Assembly: GCA_963698275.1 (NCBI GenBank)
Contig: CAVOQE010000006.1
Span: 1 to 64,000 of the forward strand
From: Anderseniella sp963698275
GTDB taxonomy: Bacteria; Pseudomonadota; Alphaproteobacteria; Rhizobiales; Aestuariivirgaceae
Reading direction: 5' to 3'
Length of the DNA stretch: 64,000 bases
The position numbers and the translations under genes are program-made. Below, one piece after another: positions 9,056 to 19,200 of the stretch. Every line of letters begins with the position of its first letter. Position 1 is the stretch's first letter. The notes below the pieces were generated by a model. That model was not told where the DNA came from, did not search any database, and saw only the letters and a program-made list of their open reading frames with translations.

Positions 9056-10675
9056 ATGGACCTGTTACCCAGCGCTCATGTGGACACCTTCAGCCGGGAC
9101 AACCTGCCGCCGTCCGACCAGTGGCCGGACTTCCTGCTCGACGGATTCGATTATCCCGATCACCTCAATGCCGCAGTGGAACTGACCGACCGCATGGTCG
9201 ACCAGGGCTTTGGCGACCATGTGGCCCTGATCGGCAATGGCCGCCGGCGGACCTACAAGGAACTGTCCGACTGGACCAACCGCCTCGCCCATGCGCTGGC
9301 TGAAGATTACGGCGTCAAGCCGGGAAACCGGGTGTTGATCCGGTCCGCCAATAATCCGGCCATGGTGGCGTGCTGGCTGGCGGCAACCAAGGCCGGTGCC
9401 GTGGTGGTCAACACCATGCCGATGCTGCGCGCCGGCGAACTGTCGAAAATTGTCGACAAGGCACAAGTCAGCCTCGCCCTGTGCGACACCCGCATGATGG
9501 ACGAGATCGTGGCCTGTGCAAAGGCATCGCCTTCCCTTGAGAAGGTGATCGGCTTCGACGGCACAGCCAATCACGATGCCGAACTGGACCGCGCGGGCCT
9601 GGATAAGGCCGTTTCCTTCGACGCGGTGCAGACCAGCCGCGACGATGTTGCCCTGCTCGGTTTCACCTCCGGCACCACCGGCGAGCCGAAAGCGACGATG
9701 CACTTCCATCGTGACCTGATGATCATTGCGGACGGCTATGCCAAAGAGGTTCTCGGCGTAACACCGGATGACGTGTTTGTCGGCTCGCCGCCGCTTGCCT
9801 TCACCTTCGGCCTGGGCGGGCTTGCGGTGTTCCCGTTACGTTTTGGCGCAACAGCGACGCTGCTGGAAACCGCGTCACCGCCCAACATGATAGAGATCAT
9901 CGAGACCTACAAGGCGACCGTGTGCTTCACCGCGCCGACCGCCTATCGCGCCATGATGCGGGCGATGGACCAAGGCGCGGACCTGTCGTCGCTGCGGGTT
10001 GCCGTTTCTGCCGGAGAGACCCTGCCCGGCCCGGTGTTCGAGGAATGGAAAGCCAAAACCGGCAAGGAAATGCTCGACGGCATCGGATCGACCGAACTGC
10101 TGCACATCTTTATCTCCAATCGTTTCGGATCGGCCGCACCAGCGCAAACCGGCACCCCCGTCACAGGCTACCAGGCCATCGTGGTTGACGAGGACATGGT
10201 CGAAGTGCCACGCGGCACAATCGGCAAACTGGCCGTCAAGGGTCCGACCGGGTGCCGCTACCTGAACGATGACCGGCAGGCAGACTATGTGCGCGACGGC
10301 TGGAACCTGACCGGTGACAGCTTCATCCAGGATGAGGCAGGCGTCTTTCACTTTGCCGCGCGCAGCGACGACATGATCATCTCTTCCGGCTACAACATCG
10401 CCGGTCCGGAAGTGGAAGCAGCGCTGTTGTCCCACGCCGAGGTGGTCGAGTGTGCCGTCATCGGTGTGGCGGACGAGGATCGTGGCCAGATCGTGCAGGC
10501 GCATGTGGTGCTGGCCGAAGGTGTCGGTGCAGATGCTGACTGCATCAAACGCCTGCAGGACCATGTGAAACAGACAATCGCGCCGTTCAAGTATCCACGC
10601 TCGGTTGTGTTCACCAGCGCACTGCCCAAGACACAGACCGGCAAGATCCAGCGCTTCCGCTTGAGAGGGGAATGA
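9056..10675 (+). CDS. 2-aminobenzoate-CoA ligase-type enzyme
   Basis: A 539-residue AMP-forming aryl-CoA ligase. The N-terminus (AHVDTFSRDNLPP) and overall sequence match the family annotated as 2-aminobenzoate or benzoate-CoA ligases. The P-loop is FTSGTTGEPKATMHFHRD and the C-terminal lysine lies in KTQTGKIQR. It would trap the aromatic acid as a CoA thioester, the substrate of the monooxygenase/reductase. The gene starts 4 bases after the acyl-CoA dehydrogenase stop. A second, clearly related ligase lies 1.9 kb downstream, so the operon has two paralogues. Two ligases are also reported for the Azoarcus aminobenzoate system. Substrate choice between anthranilate, salicylate and benzoate cannot be settled from sequence. 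Confidence 0.85.
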   Translation: MDLLPSAHVDTFSRDNLPPSDQWPDFLLDGFDYPDHLNAAVELTDRMVDQGFGDHVALIGNGRRRTYKELSDWTNRLAHALAEDYGVKPGNRVLIRSANNPAMVACWLAATKAGAVVVNTMPMLRAGELSKIVDKAQVSLALCDTRMMDEIVACAKASPSLEKVIGFDGTANHDAELDRAGLDKAVSFDAVQTSRDDVALLGFTSGTTGEPKATMHFHRDLMIIADGYAKEVLGVTPDDVFVGSPPLAFTFGLGGLAVFPLRFGATATLLETASPPNMIEIIETYKATVCFTAPTAYRAMMRAMDQGADLSSLRVAVSAGETLPGPVFEEWKAKTGKEMLDGIGSTELLHIFISNRFGSAAPAQTGTPVTGYQAIVVDEDMVEVPRGTIGKLAVKGPTGCRYLNDDRQADYVRDGWNLTGDSFIQDEAGVFHFAARSDDMIISSGYNIAGPEVEAALLSHAEVVECAVIGVADEDRGQIVQAHVVLAEGVGADADCIKRLQDHVKQTIAPFKYPRSVVFTSALPKTQTGKIQRFRLRGE

Positions 10676-10676
10676 C

Positions 10677-11081
10677 ATGATGGAGTTTCTGCAACCTAGA
10701 GGCTGGAAACAACCAAAAGGCTATGCCAATGGCGTCGCAGCCGAGGGACGCATGGTATTCACCGGCGGCATGATCGGCTGGAACGCCGAAGAAGTGTTCG
10801 AGAGCAAGGAATTTGCCGGACAGGCAGAACAGACTCTGCGCAACATCGTTGCCGTGCTGGCTGAAGCCGGCGCGAAGCCTGAGCATATTGTGCGCCTGAC
10901 ATGGTATGTCACCGACAAGCAGGCATACCTGGCCTGCCAGCGCGACCTCGGAGCCGCCTACAAACGGGTCATCGGCGCCCACTTCCCGGCAATGGCACTG
11001 GTGCAGGTGGTGGCACTGGTCGAAGACGACGCCATGGTGGAGATCGAGGCGACGGCTGTGGTGCCGCCCGCCGATCAATGA
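10677..11081 (+). CDS. RidA/YjgF-fold protein lacking the usual arginine
   Basis: A 134-residue chorismate-mutase-like (RidA/YER057c/UK114) protein, normally a trimer with active sites between subunits. RidA enzymes hydrolyse enamines and imines to ketones plus ammonia. In the canonical enzyme an arginine in the segment FPARSxVxV binds the substrate carboxylate; here the matching segment is FPAMALVQV, with methionine at that position. The rest of the fold, including the VEIEA strand, is kept. Its position between two CoA-ligase genes in an aminobenzoyl-CoA operon suggests it deaminates the ring enamine, whose carboxyl group is masked as a thioester. That role is inferred. ATG 10677 and ATG 10680 are equally plausible starts. 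Confidence 0.85.
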   Translation: MMEFLQPRGWKQPKGYANGVAAEGRMVFTGGMIGWNAEEVFESKEFAGQAEQTLRNIVAVLAEAGAKPEHIVRLTWYVTDKQAYLACQRDLGAAYKRVIGAHFPAMALVQVVALVEDDAMVEIEATAVVPPADQ

Positions 11082-11105
11082 TCCTTTCAACGAGTTCAGA
11101 TTACC

Positions 11106-12557
11106 ATGTGGAAACCACCTGAAAAGATAAGATGGAGCCCGGACCCTGGCCACCTGCCCGATGCGGGTGAGCGCGCATCGTCAACGCTGTTTTCTCCCTT
11201 GTTGGCCGGGCGGCTTGCGCTGCGCAACCGGACATGGGTGCCGGCAATGGTGCCGTGGCGGGCCACGGACAATGGCTATGTGACCCCTGAAGTGTTGGAC
11301 TGGTATGGCCGTTTTGCACAAGGCCGTCCGGCGGCTATCGTTGTCGAGGCAACCGGTATCCGGGATGTGCCATCGGGGCCCCTGCTGCGCATTGGTCATG
11401 ACCGGTTTCTGGACGGGCTTGAGCAATTGGTGGACGTGGTTCGCAGGCAAAGCGGCGGCACCACAAAGCTGTTCATTCAGCTGATCGACTTCCTGGCCAT
11501 CAAGCGGCGCCCCGACCGGGTGAAATTCCTCGAGCGTTTTCTCGCCATCACGCCGCTGCATCGTCGGGCACTCGGCATGACCGAGGCGGAAGAGGCCGAC
11601 ATTCGCCAGGCCATGATCGCCATGACCGATGATGAGCTGGAGCCGGTCCTGAATGCGCGCGAGTTCGAGGCGTTGACAAAAGGCTATCGCGAACAGGTGA
11701 ACGACATGCACCTGGATCATATCAAAGACCTGCCGAAGGTCCTGCCGGACCTGTTTGCCGAAGCAGCCCACCGCGCCAGCCGGGCCGGGTTTGACGGTGT
11801 TGAGCTGCACTATGCCCATGCCTACACCATGGCCTCGTTCCTGTCGGCCACCAACCGGCGGGATGACGGATATGGCGGCGCGGCGGATGGGCGGGTTCGC
11901 CTGCCACTTGAGGTCTATGAAGCGGTCCGTAAAGCCGTACCGGAAGACTTTGTAGTCGGCTCCAGGTTCCTGGCCTCAGAGGCGATCGACGGCGGCAGCA
12001 CACTTGAAGATGTCTGTCATTTTGCAACAGCTTTCGCCAGGGCCGGCATGGACTTCCTGTCCCTCTCGCGCGGCGGCAAATTCGACGACGCCAAGCAACC
12101 CAAGGTGGGAGCAGCCGCCTATCCCTATACCGGACCCAGCGGCTATGAGTGCATGCCGCAATACATCTCCGATGAGCAAGGCCCGTTCGGCCGCAACCTT
12201 GCAGCGACCCGGGCAATTCGCGAGGCCGTGCGCAAGGCCGGGTTTGACACACCGGTGGTCGCCGCAGGCGGCATACACAGTTTTGACATGGCGGAAGCAG
12301 CACTGAACGACGGGACCGCCGACATTATCGGTGCGGCGCGCCAGACACTCGCCGATCCCGATTGGTTCTTGAAACTTGAAACCGGCCACGGCAGTGACAT
12401 CCGGCTGTGTGAATACACCAATTACTGTGAAGGGCTCGACCAGAACCACAAGCAGGTGACGTGCAAGCTTTGGGACAGGATGGCAACTGGACGAGCCCGG
12501 CGTGCGCAAGTCATCAGACGGCAAGCGCCGCCTGATCGCGCCGGACTGGACACCTGA
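11106..12557 (+). CDS. old-yellow-enzyme-type NADH:flavin oxidoreductase
   Basis: A 483-residue FMN-dependent TIM-barrel reductase of the OYE/2,4-dienoyl-CoA reductase class. The active-site pattern HYAHAYTMASFLS is followed by NRRDDGYGG, and AGGIHS near residue 390 fits the phosphate-binding strand. After the barrel comes a short tail with cysteines in LCEYTNYC and, 11 residues later, VTCKLW. This resembles but does not match the four-cysteine iron-sulfur motif of dienoyl-CoA reductases, and no second flavin/NAD domain follows. It may reduce the remaining ring double bond of the dearomatised intermediate. Its stop is directly followed by the ATG of the second ligase. Confidence 0.83.
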   Translation: MWKPPEKIRWSPDPGHLPDAGERASSTLFSPLLAGRLALRNRTWVPAMVPWRATDNGYVTPEVLDWYGRFAQGRPAAIVVEATGIRDVPSGPLLRIGHDRFLDGLEQLVDVVRRQSGGTTKLFIQLIDFLAIKRRPDRVKFLERFLAITPLHRRALGMTEAEEADIRQAMIAMTDDELEPVLNAREFEALTKGYREQVNDMHLDHIKDLPKVLPDLFAEAAHRASRAGFDGVELHYAHAYTMASFLSATNRRDDGYGGAADGRVRLPLEVYEAVRKAVPEDFVVGSRFLASEAIDGGSTLEDVCHFATAFARAGMDFLSLSRGGKFDDAKQPKVGAAAYPYTGPSGYECMPQYISDEQGPFGRNLAATRAIREAVRKAGFDTPVVAAGGIHSFDMAEAALNDGTADIIGAARQTLADPDWFLKLETGHGSDIRLCEYTNYCEGLDQNHKQVTCKLWDRMATGRARRAQVIRRQAPPDRAGLDT

Positions 12558-14168
12558 ATGACGCCGCCGGTCAGCCCGCAGAAAGACCGGTTTGTACATG
12601 ACCGGCTGCCGCCACGCGATCAGTGGCCGCAGATACTGCCTCTGGCAGGCCTGTCCGGTCTGGATACCCTTAATTGCGTGTCTCTGCTGCTCGACCGGCA
12701 TATATCAAATGGTCACGGCGACAGACCGGCGGTGCGTGGCGGTGACCGGACCTGGACCTATGCGGAGTTGAACGAGCATGTGTGCCGGGCAGCATCGGTG
12801 ATGGTTCATCGCTACGGCATCAAACCGGGCAATCGTGTGTTGATCCGCGGCGGCAATTCTCCGGAAGTCGCACTCGCCTGGCTGGCCGCGCAGAAGATCG
12901 GTGCGGTGGCCGTCACGACAATGTCTCTGTTGCGCGACAATGAACTGCGGGTGATTATCGACATGTCGCAACCGGCCCTGGCGATCTGTGAAGTCGGCCT
13001 GATGCAGGATCTGTCACTCGCTGTCAGTTCATCAGGCAGGGACGTACCGGTTATCGGGTTAGAAGCCGGCCACGGCGAACTGTTTGACCTGATGGCCGAG
13101 GCCGAACCGCAGCAGGAAACCTGCTCCACCTTGCCGGATGACATATCGCTGATTGCCTTTACCTCGGGCACGACCGGCAAACCCAAGGCCACGGTTCACT
13201 TTCATCGTGATGTGATTGCCATCTGCGAGACCATGTGCCGGCACATCATCGCGCCTGCCCCCGATGATGTCTTCATCGGCACCGCGCCACTTGCATTTAC
13301 CTTCGGCCTCGGCGGACTGCTGGTGTTTCCGTTCTATGCCGGTGCCTGCAGCGTGCTCAATGCGCGTTATTCGCCGGAGCACCTGCTCGATGCAATCGAG
13401 ACCTATGGCGCAACGGTTTGTTTCACCGTGCCGACCTTCTTTCAACAGATGGTGAAACTGAAGACAGGCCAGTCGCTGGCAACATTGCGCCTTGCCGTGT
13501 CCTCCGGCGAAGCCCTGCCCCTGCCAGTGCGACAGGCATGGGAGGATGCAACGGGTATGCAACTGGCGGAGGTGCTGGGATCAACCGAGATGCTGCATGC
13601 CTTTGCCGGATCAACGGGACAGGATGTGCGTGCAGGTTTTATCGGCCCGGCAATACCCGGCTATGAAATCACCGTGCTTGACGATGCTGGTCAAAAGCTG
13701 CCGGCCAACGAAATCGGGCGGCTGGCGGTCAGAGGTCCGACAGGATGCCGGTATCTTGATGATGAACGCCAGCAGGTATATGTGCACGATGGCTGGAACA
13801 TCACCGGCGATGCCTGTTCGATGACCGAAGACGGTTATCTCGCCTATCACAGCCGTCTGGACGACATGATCATTTCATCAGGCTACAATATCTCAGGTGT
13901 TGAAGTTGAAAACACCTTGCTGCTGCACCCGGATGTCCGCGAATGCGCCGTTGTCGGCGAAGCGTCCGAAGAGCGCGGCCAGATCGTGGTGGCTTACGTG
14001 GTCACTCCAGTTGCCGCACAGGACCGGGCAAGACTGGCCGATAACCTGCAGGACCATGTCAAAAGCACCATTGCGCCATACAAGTACCCACGCGCGGTCC
14101 GGTTTCTGGACCAGTTGCCACGTAATGAGTCCGGCAAGATCCAGCGTTTCCGTTTGCGCGACGACTAA
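12558..14168 (+). CDS. second 2-aminobenzoate/benzoate-CoA ligase-type enzyme
   Basis: A 536-residue AMP-forming aryl-CoA ligase, related along its whole length to the product of the ligase gene starting at 9056. The P-loop is FTSGTTGKPKATVHFHRD and the C-terminal lysine is in NESGKIQR. The ATG abuts the stop of the preceding reductase gene without a spacer, so translation is likely coupled. It is the last gene of the operon; 11 bases separate it from the convergent pbpC stop. Two ligases may differ in affinity or substrate, for instance for ring-substituted benzoates. Confidence 0.85.
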   Translation: MTPPVSPQKDRFVHDRLPPRDQWPQILPLAGLSGLDTLNCVSLLLDRHISNGHGDRPAVRGGDRTWTYAELNEHVCRAASVMVHRYGIKPGNRVLIRGGNSPEVALAWLAAQKIGAVAVTTMSLLRDNELRVIIDMSQPALAICEVGLMQDLSLAVSSSGRDVPVIGLEAGHGELFDLMAEAEPQQETCSTLPDDISLIAFTSGTTGKPKATVHFHRDVIAICETMCRHIIAPAPDDVFIGTAPLAFTFGLGGLLVFPFYAGACSVLNARYSPEHLLDAIETYGATVCFTVPTFFQQMVKLKTGQSLATLRLAVSSGEALPLPVRQAWEDATGMQLAEVLGSTEMLHAFAGSTGQDVRAGFIGPAIPGYEITVLDDAGQKLPANEIGRLAVRGPTGCRYLDDERQQVYVHDGWNITGDACSMTEDGYLAYHSRLDDMIISSGYNISGVEVENTLLLHPDVRECAVVGEASEERGQIVVAYVVTPVAAQDRARLADNLQDHVKSTIAPYKYPRAVRFLDQLPRNESGKIQRFRLRDD

Positions 14169-14179
14169 TCCATCTGCAC

Positions 14180-16261
14180 TTATTCCAGATACACATTGAT
14201 GCTGGCAGACCGGCCCCGGGCGTCAATCACCGACAGCCGTGAAAACCCGACACCACCGGCTTGCCACAGGCCGCTGCGCGAACGCAGAGGGTCGCCGACG
14301 GGAACACCGTTGGCCAGCAGCCGGAACGGTGCGCGTCCGCCCTGCAGTTTCAGCATGAGTGGTTGAACTGCGTGTCCCGACGCCAGGCCAAGGTCAACAT
14401 GCGCCCCGTCCGGCGGGTACACGATATGCAAGGCCGCTTCATATGCGCCGACCTGCGGCAGACCGGCATCCGGGGCTGTGAACCGCCTGAGCGCAACGGG
14501 CAGATCGGCTGCGTCTATCCGCACCGCACCGGCCGGGGCCGGCGGTAAGGCCTCAAGTTTCACCCCGGACCGGACAAAGCCGTCAAACAGGATGGGCGCG
14601 GCCACGGTTATCCCGTTCAAATCAGGCACCGGCGCACCATCAGCGCGTCCGACCCAAACGCCCAGCACATGGCGGCCGTCAAATCCGATCGACCAGGCAT
14701 CGCGATTGCCGTAGCTGGTGCCGGTCTTGTAGCCGATCGGCAGCCGTGCCGAACCACGCGGGGGTGCGACACCCGACAACATGTCCGCCACGTGCCAGGT
14801 GGCAACGGGTGAGAACATGGCCCGGCCACCGGCAGCCGACGGCATTTGCGTCACACCGTCTCCAAGGATTGCTGCGCGCCCGTGATTGGCGAAAACGGTA
14901 TATGCCTGCACAAGGTCCTTCAATGTAACACCAACGCCACCAAGACCAATGGCCAGGCCGGGCGCCTTGTTGTTCGCCAGAACCGGGGCAACACCTACCC
15001 TGTGCAACCGGCCCAGCAACCGGGACGGCACGGTTGCCTGCAACAACCTGACCGCCGGCACATTGAGGGACAATTGCAGGGCCTGGCGCACGCTCACATC
15101 ACCCTGGTAGGTCAGATCGAAATTGCGCGGCCTGTACCCGTCAAAACTGGCCGGGCGATCTTCGATCAGGGTCTCAGGCAGAACCAGCCCGTCTTCCAGT
15201 GCCAGCGCATAAATGAACGGTTTCAGCGCAGACCCCGGCGATCGTGGCACACCGGTCATGTCTATCCACCCCGACCGTCTGGCCTCCAGCAGGCCCGCCG
15301 ATCCGACCTCGGCCAGCACGTCCCCGGTATGAGCATCGGCGAGCATCATGGCAACCGACAGGCCCGGCCCAAGCCGTTGGGCAGCCTCTGATGCCACCAG
15401 TTCCAGAGCCTGTTGGACCGGCCGTGACAGCGTAACTTGATGAGATTGCGCGTCAGGCCGCAAGCGGCGCGCCTGCTGCGCCAGATGGGGTGCAAACGCG
15501 GGCAAAGCCAGGCGGCGTGACTGAACCGGAACAGCAGAGGCCCGCACCACCTCACCGCTTGCAATGAAGCCGCCCTCGGCCATACGGGCAAGCACCTGGT
15601 CGCGGGCGGCTTTCGCACCCTCTCGATAGCGGTCTGGCCGCCGCCGCTCCGGCGACTGTGGCAAGGCGACCAGAAGCGCTCCTTGAGCAAGGTTGAGAGA
15701 TTTCGGTTCCTTGCCGAACCAGGCGAGGGAGGCAGCCCTCACGCCCTCGATATTGCCGCCATAGGGCGCATGGGTAAGATAGAGTTCGAGGATCTGACGT
15801 TTGTCCAACCGGCGCTCGATCTGCAGCGCCCGGGCCATCTGGCGCAACTTGGCTCGCAAGGAGCGTTCCGACCGCGGTTCGAGTAACCGCGCCAGTTGCA
15901 TGGTGATGGTCGATCCGCCTGACACGATCCGGCCGTGACGCAGCATCTGCCACGCCGCGCGAACCATGGCCAGCGGGTCGACACCGCCATGGTCCCAGAA
16001 ACGCCGGTCCTCGTAGGCAACCAGCATGCGCACAAATTCCGGATCGACCTTGTCAAGGCGCACGGGCAGACGCCAGCGCCCGTCCACAGCGGCAAACGCC
16101 CGCAACAGGTCTCCGTTGCGGTCCACGACCTCAACGGATTGTGTCGAGGTATCCGGCAGCGGCGGCGGATAGGCTTCATCCAAAGCTGCCAGACCCGGCA
16201 TCGCGGCAAGCGCGATAACGACAGCGAAAGCCAACGCGACAATGACCGGTTTGTGCTTCAT
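14180..16261 (-). CDS. pbpC: penicillin-binding protein 1C
   Basis: A 693-residue bifunctional class A penicillin-binding protein. An N-terminal membrane anchor (residues about 5-25) precedes the glycosyltransferase domain, with its catalytic Glu84 in YEDRRFWDHGG. The transpeptidase domain has S344xxK (SALK), the SLN motif at 398-400 and the KTGT box at 512-515. A C-terminal BiPBP_C domain of about 90 residues closes the protein, which is characteristic of PBP1C. It builds peptidoglycan on the periplasmic face of the inner membrane. Its start overlaps the stop of the alpha-2-macroglobulin gene (ATGA), the classic pairing of these two genes in bacteria. Confidence 0.94.
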   Translation of the reverse strand: MKHKPVIVALAFAVVIALAAMPGLAALDEAYPPPLPDTSTQSVEVVDRNGDLLRAFAAVDGRWRLPVRLDKVDPEFVRMLVAYEDRRFWDHGGVDPLAMVRAAWQMLRHGRIVSGGSTITMQLARLLEPRSERSLRAKLRQMARALQIERRLDKRQILELYLTHAPYGGNIEGVRAASLAWFGKEPKSLNLAQGALLVALPQSPERRRPDRYREGAKAARDQVLARMAEGGFIASGEVVRASAVPVQSRRLALPAFAPHLAQQARRLRPDAQSHQVTLSRPVQQALELVASEAAQRLGPGLSVAMMLADAHTGDVLAEVGSAGLLEARRSGWIDMTGVPRSPGSALKPFIYALALEDGLVLPETLIEDRPASFDGYRPRNFDLTYQGDVSVRQALQLSLNVPAVRLLQATVPSRLLGRLHRVGVAPVLANNKAPGLAIGLGGVGVTLKDLVQAYTVFANHGRAAILGDGVTQMPSAAGGRAMFSPVATWHVADMLSGVAPPRGSARLPIGYKTGTSYGNRDAWSIGFDGRHVLGVWVGRADGAPVPDLNGITVAAPILFDGFVRSGVKLEALPPAPAGAVRIDAADLPVALRRFTAPDAGLPQVGAYEAALHIVYPPDGAHVDLGLASGHAVQPLMLKLQGGRAPFRLLANGVPVGDPLRSRSGLWQAGGVGFSRLSVIDARGRSASINVYLE

Positions 16262-19200
16262 TGTTGTGCCGGGCTCACGTCGATCTGCCCTTGTGCGGTT
16301 CGTGCGGTAAACTGGGGCCGGTACATGTCTTCAACCACGGCAGCAGGCTGGGTGAACCTGCCCGGTGAAACAGCGCGCACCACGTAGGCTGCGCTGAATT
16401 CCCGGTTGCCACCTGTGCGCACATCGAACGCCGCGACAAACCGGTCGGCGCGAAACTCGCTATGCGCCGCACTGGTATTGCCCAGCCATTCAAACGATTT
16501 GAGATCGGCGCTGCCCACCAGTTTCGGGCTGTCAATCTCGAAGCCGCCCGGCAGCAGGTCACTGATCACGATGCGCGCGGTCCAGTTGTTCTGCTGCACG
16601 ATGCTGAGGACCACAACGAAACGATCGTTCTGTCTGACCTGGCTGATGTCGGTTTCAACCCCGTCAAGCGTGTAGTACTTGCGCTCGATGGTGAAGCCCT
16701 TGCCACCGGCCGGCAGTGCGGTCAGCGGTGCTGCGAGCACGTTCACCGTCGCCAGCACCTGTTCCCGCCCGCGATTGACAATCTCCAGCGGCATCGCGGC
16801 AAGGTCATCACCCGATGTTGTGGCGGAATACCCACCGGCGTGATCAGCGCCTGCCACTGCAAGCCGCATTGAAGCATTGCTCTGCTTTACGCCGCGTGCG
16901 GCAAGCAGCATCCATACATTCTCCTGCGTGGTGGAGTACTGGTCACGGGCCGCTTTTGCCGACACGAGGTCCACCATTGCCGGAATTGACTGCGGCAATG
17001 GCTGGGTCTCCGAGGCCAAGGCCAGCATGGCCGCCGCATCGCGCAGGCTGGATCCATAGTCTGATCGCGACAGATCCCCTTTGTCCTGCCGCGCTTGCGC
17101 AAGGGCTGACTGGAACGCCATGCCGGACCGGTTTGCGTCACCATAAAGCGCCAGCGCCGCGCCCAGCTGTGCCCGTGACATCGAGCTCTTGAACTCTTCC
17201 ATCTTGGTGTCTGCATAATAGCGCAGGTCACCCGCCGAAGCCCGGCGATTGCGGGCCAGCACATAAAGTGCATAGGCAATGCCGCCACCACGGTCCTTGA
17301 CGTTCTGATCATAGGACAGGACGTTTTGCAGGTTCTCCAGTGCGGCCAGCATGGCCTTCTCACGGACCTTGAAGCCCTTTTCCCGGGCCCGGGTCAGGAA
17401 ATCGGTTACATAGGCGTCAAGCCAAAGGTCACCATAGCCCGGATTCCACAAGCCAAAACTGCCTGCCGAAGACTGGTTGGCAAGGACGCGGTAAATTGCC
17501 TTTTGAACCCGGCTGCCCACATCGCCTGCATCCTCGGCCTTGGGGTCACCCGGCAGATCACTCAGATAAAGCAGCGGCAACGCCCGGCTGGTGGTCTGCT
17601 CGGTGCACCCGTAAGGATAGCGGTCCAGGGACGCCAGCACCGACGCGGTATTGATGCCGCGCGTCCTCGACACATCGATCGTCACCAGCGCACCGTCAGG
17701 TTGACTGCCTGCAAGCAACTGTTCATCCAGCGCAATTGCCCCGCCGTTTGCCGCAAGCGTCATTTCCTTGCGCTGAGTGACCGGTAATGCTGCAGGCCGG
17801 ACGGGTACATAGAGCGTCTGGGCCAGATCGATGCCGTCCTCGTGTGTCAGCCGCACGCTCACCTGACCCGATCCGACGCCTGTGGCCGAAATGGGAACAG
17901 ACAGGGATGTCTTGCCGCCTTCTGTCAGCTTCACGATGTTGGGCAAAAGCCCCTGATCCGATGACAATCCGTCTTCTGCGATGATCTCGACGACATAGTC
18001 GCCTGCCGGGCCATCTGTATTGGCTATGTCGAGCCGCAGGCGTGACGTGTCGCCGGGAGACATCACCTTCGGGGCAGACGCCAGCAGCACAACCGGATCG
18101 CGAACGATAACGTCGCTCGAGGCACTGCCAACCTGATCCTTCGACCAAGCCACCGCCATCAGCCGGACCGTGCCGTTGAATTGCGGCATGTCAAAATTGA
18201 CCGATGCCGTGCCATCGGCGCCAACTTCCACCGGGCCGGAAAACAACGCCAGCAGCTTCTGTGTCGGCGGACTGCCGTCAGACGCCAGGCCGGCAGCGTC
18301 ACCGCCGCTCCTGATCGCTCCTTCAGCACCGAGGAAACCGTCTATCAGGCGGCCATAGATATCCCTGATCTCCAGCCCGATCTTGCGCTGACCGAAGTAC
18401 CAGCCGGCCGGATCAGGCACTTCATAACGGGTCAGGTTCAAGATGCCGACGTCCACGGCTGCAAGTGTCACATAGGCCTTTTGGCCTTCGCCCAGGCCTG
18501 TCAGCGTCATGGGAACATCAAGGGTTCCCCTTGCCGCTATCTTCTCCGGCACATCCAGCGCCAAGGTGATCTTGCGCGGTTCAGGATCGACCTGAAGCCA
18601 TTTCACACCGATGGCGCGGGACGGAAGCCGGCTTTTTTCCGCGTCACCGCGGCGATAGAGCGTGGCGGTTACATAGGCACCTGCGCCCCAATTCGTGCCC
18701 ACCGGCATCTCGATGACCGTATCGCCCGCGGCAACGCTGGCTGTCCTGACGTCTGACAGTTCATTGGTGCCGACAGTTACAAGCACTTCGCCGGCATGGC
18801 GGGCCGAGATCGTCAGCCGCGCCGTATCTCCAGCGGCATAGGATGCCTTGTCCAGGGCCATCTCCAGCCCGTCCGGGGTGTCGAGCGAGGCAGCGTTCAC
18901 AACCCATCCGGCATTGAATTCCACGCTTGCGGCAGCGCCGCCGGAGCGAGGATCGATTACTTCCAGCCGATAACGGCCCCAGGCGACGGAAATGGATATG
19001 CTGGCCTCTCCGCGCGCAGATGCGTCCACCTGCCCGTCCATAACCTGTTTGGTCAGATCGATGGCTTCATAGCTCCATCTGTCACCGGTCCGGTACCACT
19101 GATAGTTGCGTTCAACGCGGATCAGCCGCCATTTGAGGCCGGGAACTTCAGCCTTGCTGCCGTCCGGAGTAACGGCAATGATCCTGAACCCGGCTGTGGA

